From: Sodaliphilus sp050873765
GTDB lineage: Bacteria; Bacteroidota; Bacteroidia; Bacteroidales; Muribaculaceae
NCBI GenBank assembly: GCA_050873765.1
Contig: JBNMJK010000002.1
Span: 28,063 to 92,062 of the forward strand
DNA: 64,000 nt
Direction: 5' to 3'
Program-made: the position numbers and the translations under genes
The notes under the pieces: model-generated
What the model was told of the DNA's origin: nothing
The model's database searches: none
What the model saw: only the letters and a program-made list of their open reading frames with translations
In this document: positions 27,300 through 36,715 of the stretch, in pieces
Position numbering within the stretch: position 1 is the first letter of the stretch
How the letters are laid out: each line of letters opens with the position of its first letter

Positions 27300-29321
27300 A
27301 TGAAGAAAACCCTTATCGCCGCCGCTCTGGTGGCCCTGGCTTCAACAGCAACTATGGCACAAGGAAACAAATTCGACTATAATGTTGACCGATTTGCCGA
27401 CATTCAGGTGCTTCGCTATCAAGTGCCTGGTTTTGAGAATCTCACACTGAATCAAAAAAAACTGGTTTACTACCTCACAGAGGCAGCACTGCCAGGCCGT
27501 GATATTCTCACCGATCAAAACTGTAAGTATAATCTGCAGGTTCGTCAGACCCTTGAGGCTATCTACACCAGCTACAAAGGCAACAAGAACACGGCAGAAT
27601 TTAAAGCACTGGAAAAATATTTGAAGCAAGTGTGGTTTGCCAACGGCATTCACCATCATTATTCAAAAGACAAATTCACTCCAGAATTCTCACAGAAATT
27701 TTTCAATGCTCAGGTGAACGCTTTGCCCAAATCAAAACTGCCTCTGGCAAAAGGACAGACAAAAGCATCATTTATCAAAGTGATGGACAGGGTGATTTTC
27801 GACAAAACCTTTATGGCTAAGAGCGTGAACCTTGCAGCAGGTCAAGACCTGATCACCACATCGGCCAACAACCTCTACGAAGGTGTGACCCAGAAAGAGG
27901 TGGAAGACTACTACAAGGCCATTAAGGACCCTAACGACAAAACTCCAATCTCTTACGGCCTCAATGCCAAAGTGGTGAAAGAAAATGGCAAAGTGGTGGA
28001 GAAGGTGTATAAAGTGGGTGGTCTTTACTCCGCTGCTATTGAGCGTATTGTGGCCAACCTGAAGGAGGCTATGAAATATGCAGAAAATGACGCACAAAAA
28101 GCCTATATCCAGAAATTGATTGATTTTTATGTGACTGGCTCACTGCGCACTTTCGATGAATACTCCATTCTGTGGGCACAGGAAACAAAAAGTGACGTGG
28201 ACTTTATCAACGGCTTTATTGAAAATTATGGCGATCCATTGTCGATGACCGGCGCTTGGGAGGGCATGGTGAACTTCCGCAACAAGGAGGCTTCTCACCG
28301 CACATCGCTCATCAGCAGCAATGCGCAATACTTCGAAGATGCGTCGCCCATCGACGACCGCTTTAAGAAGAAAAATGTGAAAGGCGTGAGCGCAAAGGTG
28401 ATTACTGCCGCTATCTTGGCTGGCGACAGCTACCCATCGACACCAATCGGCATTAATCTACCAAACAGCAACTGGATTCGCTCGCAGTATGGCTCAAAAT
28501 CGGTGACTATCGAAAACATTACTGATGCTTACGATGAAGTGGCCAATGGCACTGGATTCAATGATGAGTTTGCTTACAGCAAGGTGGAAGTGGACTTGAT
28601 GCGGAAGTATTTGACCCTCGCCGACAAACTTCACACCGACCTTCATGAATGTCTGGGCCACGCTTCTGGTCAAATGTTGCCAGGCGTGGATGTGGGCCAG
28701 CTTAAAAACTATCGTTCCACTTTGGAAGAAGGCCGTGCCGACTTGTTTGCCTTGTATCACATGGCCGATCCCAAACTTCTGGAGTTGGGTATATTCAAGG
28801 ATCCCGACACCTACAAGGCTGAATACTATAAGTATATTATGAACGGTCTGCTCACACAGCTCACTCGCATTGAACCAGGCAAGAACATTGAGGAAGCGCA
28901 TATGCGTAACCGTAAGTTTGTAAGTGAATGGTGCTATCAGCATGGAAAGGCCGACAATGTGATTGAATACGTGAAGCGTGATGGAAAGACTTATATTCGC
29001 ATCAACGATTATGAGAAGCTACACCAACTCTTTGGTAAACTCCTTGCTGAAGTGCAGCGTATCAAGGGCGAAGGCGACTTTGAAGCCGGCCGCGAACTTG
29101 TTGAAACTTATGGAGTGAAGGTGGATCCTGAAATTCATAAAGAGATTCTGGAACGTTACGCCAAACTCAACATTGCGCCATATAAGGGCTTCGTGAACCC
29201 ACGCTACACACTGGTGAAAGACAATAATGGCAATATCACAGATGTGAAAATCACTTACGGGGAAGGATATGCAGAGCAAATGCTCCGTTATAGCCGCGAC
29301 TATTCTCCACTCACCAAGTGA
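27300..29321 (+). CDS. Dipeptidyl-peptidase III (M49 zinc peptidase)
   Basis: 673 residues. It cleaves dipeptides from peptide N-termini. The M49 zinc motif is present as HECLGH (His449-His454), the form seen in Bacteroidetes homologues, where most eukaryotic enzymes have HELLGH. The second metal motif EEGRADLFALY supplies the third ligand (Glu476 or Glu477). The N-terminus has a signal peptide (IAAALVALASTATMAQG), so the enzyme is exported, probably to the periplasm. It follows the methyltransferase gene by 25 bp and likely ends the dxr transcript. Confidence 0.93.
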   Translation: MKKTLIAAALVALASTATMAQGNKFDYNVDRFADIQVLRYQVPGFENLTLNQKKLVYYLTEAALPGRDILTDQNCKYNLQVRQTLEAIYTSYKGNKNTAEFKALEKYLKQVWFANGIHHHYSKDKFTPEFSQKFFNAQVNALPKSKLPLAKGQTKASFIKVMDRVIFDKTFMAKSVNLAAGQDLITTSANNLYEGVTQKEVEDYYKAIKDPNDKTPISYGLNAKVVKENGKVVEKVYKVGGLYSAAIERIVANLKEAMKYAENDAQKAYIQKLIDFYVTGSLRTFDEYSILWAQETKSDVDFINGFIENYGDPLSMTGAWEGMVNFRNKEASHRTSLISSNAQYFEDASPIDDRFKKKNVKGVSAKVITAAILAGDSYPSTPIGINLPNSNWIRSQYGSKSVTIENITDAYDEVANGTGFNDEFAYSKVEVDLMRKYLTLADKLHTDLHECLGHASGQMLPGVDVGQLKNYRSTLEEGRADLFALYHMADPKLLELGIFKDPDTYKAEYYKYIMNGLLTQLTRIEPGKNIEEAHMRNRKFVSEWCYQHGKADNVIEYVKRDGKTYIRINDYEKLHQLFGKLLAEVQRIKGEGDFEAGRELVETYGVKVDPEIHKEILERYAKLNIAPYKGFVNPRYTLVKDNNGNITDVKITYGEGYAEQMLRYSRDYSPLTK

Positions 29322-29396
29322 TAAGCCGTAATAAATAATGAGCATCTTATCTGTTCATTACATTCGTAATAGATACAAAGATTTTTTAATTTTTAC

Positions 29397-29427
29397 AGGG
29401 CCAGCCTCTTTTCGCGAGGTTGGCTCT
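29397..29427 (+). terminator. Hairpin after dpp3
   Basis: AGGGCCAGCCTC (29397-29408) pairs with GAGGTTGGCTCT (29416-29427), 12 bp with two G-T pairs and a 7-nt loop. The U-tract is weak. The rest of the 29322-29701 gap holds the rprX promoter and no gene. Confidence 0.45.
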
Positions 29428-29595
29428 GCTGGTTTTCGCTGGCTGGCATTTACCAACATGATCTGTCGCGCCTTTTCATTAGGTGATAGCTTTCGTGAAG
29501 TATTTTTTCTTGGTGAAATGTTAATGCGGTACAAGAAAATTACGATTTTTTTGAAAATAAAGTTGATGAAATTTTTGTATTTCACATTTAATTGT

Positions 29596-29603
29596 TAATT
29601 TTG
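29596..29603 (+). promoter_or_regulatory. Promoter -7 box TAATTTTG of the rprXY operon
   Basis: TAnnTTTG match about 98 bp upstream of the kinase start, giving an unusually long leader for this window. Confidence 0.5.
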
Positions 29604-29701
29604 GGGCGTAATGTTAAAATTTTGGCGAAAAAACCGCATAAAATGGTGCTTTCGTCCTTTTTAACGAGTCTTAAATAAAGGATTGCTTAAATTCTTATAA
29701 G

Positions 29702-31195
29702 ATGAAGAAATCTACAATTTGGCTACTGACAGTGGTAATGGCCGCTACGATTATGGGGCTTCTCTTTGTGCAGATCATGTATATGGAAGATATGGTGAGA
29801 ATGCGCAATGAGCAGTTTTCCGAAACGGTGAAAAGGAGCCTATATGCAGTGTCGGATGCTTTGGAGCAAGACGAGACGCGCTATTATCTTGACCAGGACT
29901 TGAACGAGGCAGAGCGATATCAGTTTGAGGCCGGTGACCGCTTGCCATCACAAATCACCGAGTCGGTGTCGTCTTCAACCGATTTGTCGAAGAAGCCCGC
30001 AACCAAGCCGGTGATAGGAAGTGGCAATTTCAAACTGTCGGAGCAGTACAAGCATCAACAAGCCATATTAAAAGGGCAGTACCTTTATCAAAAAGGTTTG
30101 CTCAACGAGGTGATATTGTCGATACTCAATCAGGCGAGTGACCGCCCCATAGCAGAACGCGCAGATTCGGCAAGAGTGAATGCTTACCTGAAGCGTGAGC
30201 TTGAAAGCAACGGTCTTGAAGTGCCTTACGAGTTTGAGGTGGAGAGCCCTCAGCAAGGAGTGGTGTATCACTCGGCTAACTACGAGCCAGGCGATGATAA
30301 TCAGAATGTGTTTTCCGCAGTACTGTTTCCGAAAGACCCTGAGGCCAAGCGTAATGTGCTGAAGGTGTTTTTCCCCACTCAGTCCGACTATATCTATGCG
30401 TCGATAAAGTTTATGATACCATCGTTTGTGTTCACCTTTATTCTGATGTTTATCTTCATCTACACCATAGTGGTGATATTCCGTCAGAAGAAATTGAGTG
30501 AAATAAAAAACGACTTTATCAACAATATGACCCATGAGTTTAAAACGCCTATCTCCACCATCTCGTTAGCCGGTCAGATGCTGAGCGATGAAACGGTGCT
30601 GAAAAGCCCTACCATGCTGAAGCATGTGTCGCAGGTGATAACCGATGAAACGAAACGTCTGCGCTTTCAGGTGGAAAAGGTGCTGCAAATGTCGCTTTTC
30701 GACAGGGGAACCGCCACTATTCGCTTGAAAGACACCGATGCCCATGCCATTATCGACAATGTGGTGAGCACCTACCGCATCAAGGCGGAGAAATTTGGCG
30801 GACACATCACAGCAGATTTTTCGGCAGAGGATTCGATAGTGAATGTGGACGAAATGCATTTTACGAATGTGATTTTCAACCTGCTTGACAACGCCATTAA
30901 ATACCGCCGAGAGGACGTGGCGCCAGAATTGTCAATTTCGACACGCAATATTGGCGATGATAAACTCGAGATTCGTATCTGCGACAATGGCATAGGTATG
31001 AAAAAAGAGGATTTGAAGAAAATATTCGAGAAGTTTTATCGAGTGCACACCGGCAACCGCCATGATGTGAAAGGTTTCGGCCTCGGCTTGGCGTATGTGA
31101 GCAAGATGATAGAACTGTTTAAGGGCACGATAAAGGCCGAAAGTGAATTAAACAAAGGTACGACATTTATAATTACATTACCACTTTATAAATAA
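29702..31195 (+). CDS. rprX: Sensor histidine kinase, RprX-like
   Basis: 497 residues. Membrane helix 1 is at about 7-26 and helix 2 at about 237-260 (FMIPSFVFTFILMFIFIYTIVVIF), bounding a periplasmic sensor domain. The dimerisation/phospho-acceptor box has His278 in NNMTHEFKTPIS. The HATPase domain follows, with the N box FNLLDNAIKYR, the G1 box ICDNGIGM and GFGLGLAYV. Overall pattern and partner match the Bacteroides RprX/RprY system, named for its effect on outer-membrane protein and drug phenotypes; the signal sensed is unknown. The response regulator follows by 8 bp. Confidence 0.88.
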   Translation: MKKSTIWLLTVVMAATIMGLLFVQIMYMEDMVRMRNEQFSETVKRSLYAVSDALEQDETRYYLDQDLNEAERYQFEAGDRLPSQITESVSSSTDLSKKPATKPVIGSGNFKLSEQYKHQQAILKGQYLYQKGLLNEVILSILNQASDRPIAERADSARVNAYLKRELESNGLEVPYEFEVESPQQGVVYHSANYEPGDDNQNVFSAVLFPKDPEAKRNVLKVFFPTQSDYIYASIKFMIPSFVFTFILMFIFIYTIVVIFRQKKLSEIKNDFINNMTHEFKTPISTISLAGQMLSDETVLKSPTMLKHVSQVITDETKRLRFQVEKVLQMSLFDRGTATIRLKDTDAHAIIDNVVSTYRIKAEKFGGHITADFSAEDSIVNVDEMHFTNVIFNLLDNAIKYRREDVAPELSISTRNIGDDKLEIRICDNGIGMKKEDLKKIFEKFYRVHTGNRHDVKGFGLGLAYVSKMIELFKGTIKAESELNKGTTFIITLPLYK

Positions 31196-31203
31196 AGACG
31201 ATT

Positions 31204-31908
31204 ATGGAAGAAAAATTGAGAATTCTGCTTTGCGAAGATGACGAGAATCTTGGCATGCTCACAAGGGAGTATCTGCAGGCAAAAGGCTACAATGTGGATT
31301 TGTATGCAGATGGAGAAAGTGGCTACAAGGCATTTTTGAAAGGGAAATACGATATTTGCGTGTTCGACATCATGATGCCTAAGAAAGATGGTTTCCAATT
31401 GGCTCAGGAAGTGCGCACCGTTAATAGCGAGGTGCCAATCATATTCCTTACAGCCAAAACCTTGAAAGAGGACATACTTGAAGGCTTCAAGATTGGCGCC
31501 GACGACTATATCACCAAACCATTCAGTATGGAAGAATTGGTGATGCGCATCGAAGCTATCCTGCGCCGCGTGAAAGGCAAGAAAGGTAAGGAAATCACAA
31601 TGTATAAGATTGGTAAATTCACCTTCGATACGCAAAAGCAAGTGCTTATTGCCGACGACAAGCCTGAGAAGCTCACCACAAAGGAGAGCGAACTGTTGAG
31701 CCTGCTTTGTGCGCATGTGAATGAAATTCTGGAGCGTAATTTTGCGCTAAAGACCATCTGGATCGACGACAACTACTTCAATGCTCGCTCTATGGACGTG
31801 TATATCACAAAATTGCGTAAGCATCTGAAAGACGACCCTTCTATCGAGATTATCAATATTCACGGTAAGGGTTATAAGCTGATTGCACCAGAGGCTGAAG
31901 CGAAGTAA
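31204..31908 (+). CDS. rprY: OmpR-family response regulator, RprY-like
   Basis: 234 residues. The receiver domain has the acidic pair in LLCEDDEN, phospho-acceptor Asp55 (CVFDIMMPKKDG), Thr in FLTAK and Lys in ITKPFS. The C-terminal winged helix (about 135-232) ends with the OmpR pattern ARSMDVYITKLRKHLKDDPSIEIINIHGKGYKL. Strong similarity in motif order to Bacteroides RprY supports the name. Cytosolic DNA-binding partner of the upstream kinase. Confidence 0.9.
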   Translation: MEEKLRILLCEDDENLGMLTREYLQAKGYNVDLYADGESGYKAFLKGKYDICVFDIMMPKKDGFQLAQEVRTVNSEVPIIFLTAKTLKEDILEGFKIGADDYITKPFSMEELVMRIEAILRRVKGKKGKEITMYKIGKFTFDTQKQVLIADDKPEKLTTKESELLSLLCAHVNEILERNFALKTIWIDDNYFNARSMDVYITKLRKHLKDDPSIEIINIHGKGYKLIAPEAEAK

Positions 31909-31927
31909 ATATCCGCCAACTATAAAG

Positions 31928-31960
31928 TCGTGACGTTCCTATTGGAAGGTCACGATTTTT
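31928..31960 (+). terminator. Terminator of rprXY
   Basis: TCGTGACGTTCC (31928-31939) pairs with GGAAGGTCACGA (31944-31955), one mismatch, TATT loop, followed by TTTTTTATT. Confidence 0.75.
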
Positions 31961-31963
31961 TAT

Positions 31964-31971
31964 TATCTTTG
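31964..31971 (+). promoter_or_regulatory. Promoter -7 box TATCTTTG of the plsC-like gene
   Basis: Perfect TAnnTTTG immediately after the rprXY terminator. The leader to ATG 32125 would be about 150 nt. Confidence 0.5.
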
Positions 31972-32124
31972 CATAAGATAGGCTGCGGCTGTGGGCTTAA
32001 AACTTAGGCAAGTGCGGTGTTTCTCATAGCTTAGCCATTGCCTTTATGCCTAAACGGTCTGCAGTCCTATTAGATTTGTCTGATTTTAGAGTAGTGAGAA
32101 AAAACACCTTATGCGCTTATTTTT

Positions 32125-32847
32125 ATGAATTATCTGTTTCACATATATCAGTGGCTCATTGCTGCCCCCATTATTTTGGCTCTTACCATAGTCACGGCAC
32201 TGTTTACAATATTGGCAAGTTTGTTTAACAGGGCGTGGGCCGGCTATTATTGCCCGATTTTCTGGTCGCGCTGTTTTTGCTGGCTTCTTTTTGTGCGGGT
32301 GAAAGTGGAAGGACGCGGCAATATCGACAAGCACACATCGTATGTGTTTGTGGCAAACCATCAAGGTGCTTACGATATTTTTGCGCTATCGGGCTATCTT
32401 GGCCACAACTTCTGCTGGATGATGCGTAGGGCTTTGGTCAATATTCCGTTTGTGGGCGTGGCTTGCCAAATGTCGGGTCAGATATTAGTGGATTCGCACA
32501 ATGCCAAGGCGCTGAAAAAAACTATGGACGATGCTAAAAAGCGCTTGAACAAGGGCGTGTCGCTGTGTGTGTTTCCTGAAGGACGACGTACTGACACTGG
32601 CAAGATGGGCAAGTTTAAGAAAGGGGCATTCAAACTTGCAGTAGATTTCAATTTGCCGGTGGTGCCCATTACGATTGATGGCAGCTACGATGTGATGCCC
32701 CGATCCACATTCAATATTCGCCCAGGATTGATCCGCTTAGTGATTCATAAACCGATATACCCGGCTGAAGATGGTCATGACTTACACCTGCTTTCCAGTG
32801 AAAGCTATGATGTGATACACGATTCGCTGCCCGAGAAGTATAAATGA
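32125..32847 (+). CDS. plsC: 1-acyl-sn-glycerol-3-phosphate acyltransferase
   Basis: 240 residues. It makes phosphatidic acid from lysophosphatidic acid at the inner membrane. The N-terminal membrane segment (about 11-33) is followed by the catalytic HX4D (His79-Asp84, VANHQGAYDIF). The acceptor-binding block FPEGRRTDTG and the VVPITIDGSYD block complete the four family motifs. Length matches standard PlsC, unlike the shorter paralogue at 14073-14633. Confidence 0.88.
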   Translation: MNYLFHIYQWLIAAPIILALTIVTALFTILASLFNRAWAGYYCPIFWSRCFCWLLFVRVKVEGRGNIDKHTSYVFVANHQGAYDIFALSGYLGHNFCWMMRRALVNIPFVGVACQMSGQILVDSHNAKALKKTMDDAKKRLNKGVSLCVFPEGRRTDTGKMGKFKKGAFKLAVDFNLPVVPITIDGSYDVMPRSTFNIRPGLIRLVIHKPIYPAEDGHDLHLLSSESYDVIHDSLPEKYK

Positions 32848-33000
32848 TCGTGTGCATGATTCTGTAGATGATGCGTCAGAAAAAACATGTTTTTTTGATT
32901 TTTTCTCTCGTATTGACTCAAAAGGGAGTGGTTTTAGGCGAAATGAGGCAAATAAATACAAAAAAATGGATTTATCGCTTGCCGTTTCCAAAAAAAGTAT

Positions 33001-33008
33001 TACCTTTG
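33001..33008 (+). promoter_or_regulatory. Promoter -7 box TACCTTTG of tRNA-Gln
   Basis: TAnnTTTG match ending 18 bp before the mature tRNA 5' end. Confidence 0.6.
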
Positions 33009-33025
33009 CAACGCAATTGAGAATT

Positions 33026-33099
33026 TGTCCTGTGGTGTAACGGTAGCACACCGGATTCTGGTTCCGTTTGTGAGGGTTCGAATCCTTCCAGGACAACCA
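33026..33099 (+). tRNA. tRNA-Gln (anticodon CTG)
   Basis: 74 nt. Acceptor stem TGTCCTG/CAGGACA, discriminator A and an encoded CCA. The anticodon loop TTCTGGT gives CTG (reads CAG). T-loop GGTTCGAATCC is intact. It lies upstream of rpsP. Confidence 0.93.
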
Positions 33100-33177
33100 A
33101 GTGAGAGTGATGGTCTCGCATGAGATAATCACTCTTATTTTTTGAATATTAATTTAAACTTAATTTTATTTATTTTT

Positions 33178-33750
33178 ATGGCAACTAAAATCAGATTACA
33201 ACGCCACGGTCGTAAAGACTATGCGTTCTATCCAATTGTCGTAGCCGATAGCAGGGCACCACGAGATGGTAGATTTATTGAAAGGATTGGTTCTTATAAC
33301 CCTAATACTAATCCTGCTACAATAAGTTTAAATTTCGAAAGAGCACTTTACTGGGTGAACTGCGGTGCTATTCCTACCGACACAGTTCGCAACATTCTTT
33401 CTCGCGAAGGCGTTATGCTCATGAAGCATTTGCAGGGCGGTGTAAAGAAAGGTGCTTTTGATGAGGCTGAAGCTCAAAAGCGTTTCGACGCTTGGAAGGC
33501 CGATAAGACCGCCAAGATTGATGCTTTGAAGGCTAATGTGGCTAACGTTAAGAGCGCTGACCAGAAGAAACGTCTTGAAGAAGAAACTAAGAAGAATGAA
33601 GCTAAGGCTGAAGCCGTGGCAAAGAAGAAGGCTGAAATTGCAGCAGCTAAGGCTGCCGCTGAAGCTGAAGCAGCTGCTGCCGCAGCAGCAGAGAATGCCG
33701 CTGAAGCTCCAGCTGAGGAAGCTGCTCCTGAAGCACCTGCCGAAGCTTAA
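33178..33750 (+). CDS. rpsP: 30S ribosomal protein S16 with long C-terminal tail
   Basis: 190 residues. The first 80 or so are a standard S16 (MATKIRLQRHGRKDYAFYPIVVADSRAPRDGRFIERIGSYNP begins the protein in spirit; key block GRKDYAFYPIVVADSRA). The remainder is a low-complexity Lys/Glu/Ala tail with AKAEAVAKKKAEIAAAKAAA and an Ala/Glu/Pro end. Such tails are common on Bacteroidetes S16. ATG 33178 is chosen over an upstream ATG at 33142 because it gives the canonical N-terminus. Confidence 0.95.
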   Translation: MATKIRLQRHGRKDYAFYPIVVADSRAPRDGRFIERIGSYNPNTNPATISLNFERALYWVNCGAIPTDTVRNILSREGVMLMKHLQGGVKKGAFDEAEAQKRFDAWKADKTAKIDALKANVANVKSADQKKRLEEETKKNEAKAEAVAKKKAEIAAAKAAAEAEAAAAAAAENAAEAPAEEAAPEAPAEA

Positions 33751-33772
33751 GCATTCACTTCTGCAACCGTAT

Positions 33773-33812
33773 AAAAGAAGCGTTGGACAAATTTTGCTCC
33801 AACGCTTCTTTT
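33773..33812 (+). terminator. Terminator of rpsP
   Basis: AAAAGAAGCGTTGGA (33773-33787) pairs perfectly with TCCAACGCTTCTTTT (33798-33812), 10-nt loop. Confidence 0.85.
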
Positions 33813-33948
33813 GCTATTACGTGCCTTCCGAAGTGTGCCTCTCTAATCCCAGGGCTTTATCGGGTGAGCCGAAATTTGGCTGTGGTGGGAATCATTTTGA
33901 TATTATTTGCGGATTTTTGATTGAAATGTCGTTTTTTTTGAGTAATTT

Positions 33949-33956
33949 TATGTTTG
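33949..33956 (+). promoter_or_regulatory. Promoter -7 box TATGTTTG of the DUF3298 lipoprotein
   Basis: TAnnTTTG match 14 bp upstream of the ATG at 33971. Confidence 0.5.
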
Positions 33957-33970
33957 AAATATAAATCGAT

Positions 33971-34801
33971 ATGATAATGATAAGAAAAACGATACCGCTC
34001 ATTATTTGTAGCATATTTTCACTCGTTATGGTTATGGGTTGTGGAAATGGTGATGGAGCCACTTCTGCTAAGGACTCTACCACTTTTAACGCCAAAAAGG
34101 AAGCTGACACTTCATCTTTCAGGCGCACCAATGGCGAGGTGTGCAAGGTGAGTGTGAAAACAGACATCTCTATTCCCAGCACCTATAAAGGCAAGGCTGT
34201 GGATAAAAAGTTCGCCAAACTATTCGCTACAACTGCACTTGAGGGTGGCGACTCTTTGGATATAGAGTCGGCTATCAAGCAGCTGGTGACCAACCGTCTG
34301 GCTGAAAATGTGTCGGGCGGCAGCGATGAGAGTGAGGAAGACGATGCTTTACCCACCTCAAACATTGAGATAGATGTAAGGGTGTATCCTGTGTTTAACC
34401 ATAGTGGCATCTTGTCGATGTGCTTTGAGGAAACAGTGAAAAAAGATGCTGTGTCATCGGTTGCGCATAGTTATTATAATTACGATATGGATAAGTGCGC
34501 TTTGGTTGACATGAATGAGTTCGTTGATGGCTCCGTGAGCGAATTGTCGCAGATTCTGCAAAAGAAACTGATGGAGCAGAATAAAGTTGAAACCCCTGAA
34601 GACCTTAACAGCATCGGGTATTTCGACATTTATAATTTGTCGGCCACATCGAATTTTTATTTCACAGACAAAGGCATTGTGTGGAGCTATAAGCCTCAAG
34701 AACTTACTGTGGATGCCAATGTGGAGCCAACAATTATGGTGTCGTATTCCGACTTGGCTCCATTTGCGAAGGAGAACTCTATCATCAACACCCTTTTGTG
34801 A
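33971..34801 (+). CDS. RsiV-like (DUF3298) lipoprotein
   Basis: 276 residues. The signal sequence with lipobox LVMVMGC makes it a lipoprotein. The C-terminal half follows the DUF3298/RsiV pattern: hydrophobic strands around SVAHSYYNYDMDKCALVDMNEFV, then FYFTDKGIVWSYKPQEL and IMVSYSDLAPF near the end. RsiV is a lysozyme-binding anti-sigma factor in Firmicutes, but this protein lacks a transmembrane anti-sigma part, so only the fold is shared. Its stop overlaps a possible GTG start of rsmG. Confidence 0.78.
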   Translation: MIMIRKTIPLIICSIFSLVMVMGCGNGDGATSAKDSTTFNAKKEADTSSFRRTNGEVCKVSVKTDISIPSTYKGKAVDKKFAKLFATTALEGGDSLDIESAIKQLVTNRLAENVSGGSDESEEDDALPTSNIEIDVRVYPVFNHSGILSMCFEETVKKDAVSSVAHSYYNYDMDKCALVDMNEFVDGSVSELSQILQKKLMEQNKVETPEDLNSIGYFDIYNLSATSNFYFTDKGIVWSYKPQELTVDANVEPTIMVSYSDLAPFAKENSIINTLL

Positions 34802-34809
34802 AAATCTTA

Positions 34810-35430
34810 ATGAAGACGATTTTAAAATATTTTCCTGAATTAACAGAAAAACAACAGCAGCAGTTTCAACTTCTTGAAGAGCTTTATCCTGAATGGAACA
34901 GTAAAATCAACGTGATATCGCGCAAAGATATTGACAATCTTGAAGTGAATCACCTGCTCCATTCGTTAGGCATTGTAAAGTTTGTGAAATTTCAGCCGGG
35001 CACCAAGGTCCTTGACCTGGGTACTGGTGGCGGATTCCCTGCCATACCTTTGGCAGTGTATTATCCTGAAGTTCAATTTCATCTTGTGGACAGGATAGGG
35101 AAAAAGCTGAAGGTGGCTCAAGATGTGGCCGAAAAAGCCGGATTGACCAATGTGACTGTGCAGCATGGCGATGTGAAAGAAGTGAAAGGAAAATATGATT
35201 TTGTGGTCAGTAGAGCTGTGATGGATATGGCTGATATTGTGCCGCTGGTGCGCCGTTTGATTTCATCGGATTTTTTTAATGCGGTGCCTAACGGATTGAT
35301 TTGCCTTAAGGGTGGCGATTTGAGTAATGAGATCAGAAAGTTTAAAGATGCTGTGCTGGTTGATGAGCTGAAGAGCTACTTTTCAGAACCATTTTTTGAG
35401 ACTAAAAAGGTGGTTTACCTGCCACTTTAA
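34810..35430 (+). CDS. rsmG: 16S rRNA (guanine-527-N7)-methyltransferase RsmG
   Basis: About 206 residues. It methylates G527 of 16S rRNA. Family blocks are the opening LKYFPELTEKQQQQF, WNSKINVISRKD, HLLHSLGIVKF, the SAM loop VLDLGTGGGFPAIPLA, VDRIGKKLKVAQDVAEKAGL and VVSRAV. ATG 34810 gives the usual N-terminus; a GTG at 34798 overlapping the upstream stop (GTGA) is an alternative that would couple translation. Confidence 0.93.
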   Translation: MKTILKYFPELTEKQQQQFQLLEELYPEWNSKINVISRKDIDNLEVNHLLHSLGIVKFVKFQPGTKVLDLGTGGGFPAIPLAVYYPEVQFHLVDRIGKKLKVAQDVAEKAGLTNVTVQHGDVKEVKGKYDFVVSRAVMDMADIVPLVRRLISSDFFNAVPNGLICLKGGDLSNEIRKFKDAVLVDELKSYFSEPFFETKKVVYLPL

Positions 35431-35444
35431 CTAATAATGATAAC

Positions 35445-36086
35445 GTGATGAAAACCGCTGTCGTAACAACCCGCCTGTTTGGTGAAAACATTTACATTGT
35501 GTGGGACGAGGAGTCGCTTGATGCCGCTATCATTGATCCTGGCATGATGGACGCTGATGAGCGTGCGCATGTGGAAGATGTAGTGGCCACTCAGCATTTG
35601 AATGTGAAGTGTGTGCTTCTTACTCATTCGCATGTGGATCATTGCTGCTCAGCACGATGGACCGCTGATAAGTATGGCGTGAAAGTGTTGGGTTCGGGTA
35701 AGGATAAAGCACTTGCTGGAAATTTGGAGATGCAGGCAAAAATGTTTCATTTGAGAATTACTCCACAGCCTCTTGTGATTGATAAGGAACTTAAGCAAGG
35801 CGATGAATTGGGCATCGGAAGTGTCTCAATCCATGTGCTGGAGACCCCTGGCCATACCGAAGGCGGCCTCGCTTATTATATTCCGCAAAGCTCTGTAGCG
35901 TTTGTGGGCGACACAATCTTTCAAAGAAGTGTGGGGCGGACCGACTTGCCAGGCGGAAATCACGCAGAGCTTATAAGCAGTATCAAAGAAAAGCTGTTCA
36001 CTTTACCAGAAAACACCATTTTGGCTCCAGGACATGGACCCACCACAACCGTGAAAGAGGAAATTCATAGCAATCCATTTGTATAG
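35445..36086 (+). CDS. MBL-fold hydrolase (glyoxalase II-like)
   Basis: 213 residues. Metal ligands are visible in LLTHSHVDHCCSARW (HxHxDH), HVLETPGHTEGGLAYY, FVGDTIFQ and LAPGHGPTTT. The pattern matches short glyoxalase II-like hydrolases common in Bacteroidales; the thioester substrate is not known. It follows rsmG by 14 bp and is probably co-transcribed. Confidence 0.87.
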   Translation: MMKTAVVTTRLFGENIYIVWDEESLDAAIIDPGMMDADERAHVEDVVATQHLNVKCVLLTHSHVDHCCSARWTADKYGVKVLGSGKDKALAGNLEMQAKMFHLRITPQPLVIDKELKQGDELGIGSVSIHVLETPGHTEGGLAYYIPQSSVAFVGDTIFQRSVGRTDLPGGNHAELISSIKEKLFTLPENTILAPGHGPTTTVKEEIHSNPFV

Positions 36087-36163
36087 CCACAAGTTGAATA
36101 ATGATTGGCTTAGCACACTTGTGGCACCGCCAAGAGCGAGACTATCCGTTATAATAAATTGGC

Positions 36164-36715
36164 TTATTCTGCCTCATCAAATTCTTCTAAGATGCTGGTG
36201 AGGAGTGGACGCGTTTTTGACGTGGCGCATTGCAGTTCCTTCTGGAGTGCAGTTTTCAGCTCTGTAGTTTTCTTCACTTTGTTTAAGATGACAAGGTTGA
36301 GCAGAAGCCTTAACCGCGTGTAACAGGCAAGTGGACTTTCTGACTCAGAAAGAGCATCGATAATTTCAGACGCAAAGGGGAGCTTACGTAGCAGCCGGTG
36401 GCACAGAATGTCGGCAATCTCCTCGCACTCCACACTGCAGGCCCATTGTAAGGCTGTGGCTTTGTCCATATCGTCGATGGGGTAGAGCATAGGGGCTATC
36501 ATACGACATTCGCGGTGTTTGGTGTCGGACCAAAGCGCTTCTGCTAAGGTTTTGTCGGGAGAGAAGGCACTGGCTATTTTAGCCACATCTGTCATTTGGC
36601 AGCCCATAATAAGAGCGTGAGGGTCGCCATTTTTGCGCAGCGTGTCGGCCACGATTCCATTACGGTAGGCAAAAAATTGCTTTCGAATATTTTTTAGAAT
36701 ATCTTCGTTGTTCAT
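36164..36715 (-). CDS. Hypothetical helical protein
   Basis: 183 residues, cytosolic and predicted all-helical, with repeat-like helix pairs (ALQWACSVECEEIADILCHRLL; SPLACYTRLRLLLNLVILNKV). I do not recognise a family. Its ATG overlaps the stop of the upstream gene by 4 bp, so the pair is translationally coupled. Conservation of such pairs suggests a joint role, which is unknown. Confidence 0.65.
   Translation of the reverse strand: MNNEDILKNIRKQFFAYRNGIVADTLRKNGDPHALIMGCQMTDVAKIASAFSPDKTLAEALWSDTKHRECRMIAPMLYPIDDMDKATALQWACSVECEEIADILCHRLLRKLPFASEIIDALSESESPLACYTRLRLLLNLVILNKVKKTTELKTALQKELQCATSKTRPLLTSILEEFDEAE

Noticed and set aside
33142..33177. Earlier ATG for S16
   Set aside because: It adds a hydrophobic 12-residue leader foreign to S16; the next ATG gives the canonical ATKIRLQRHG start.
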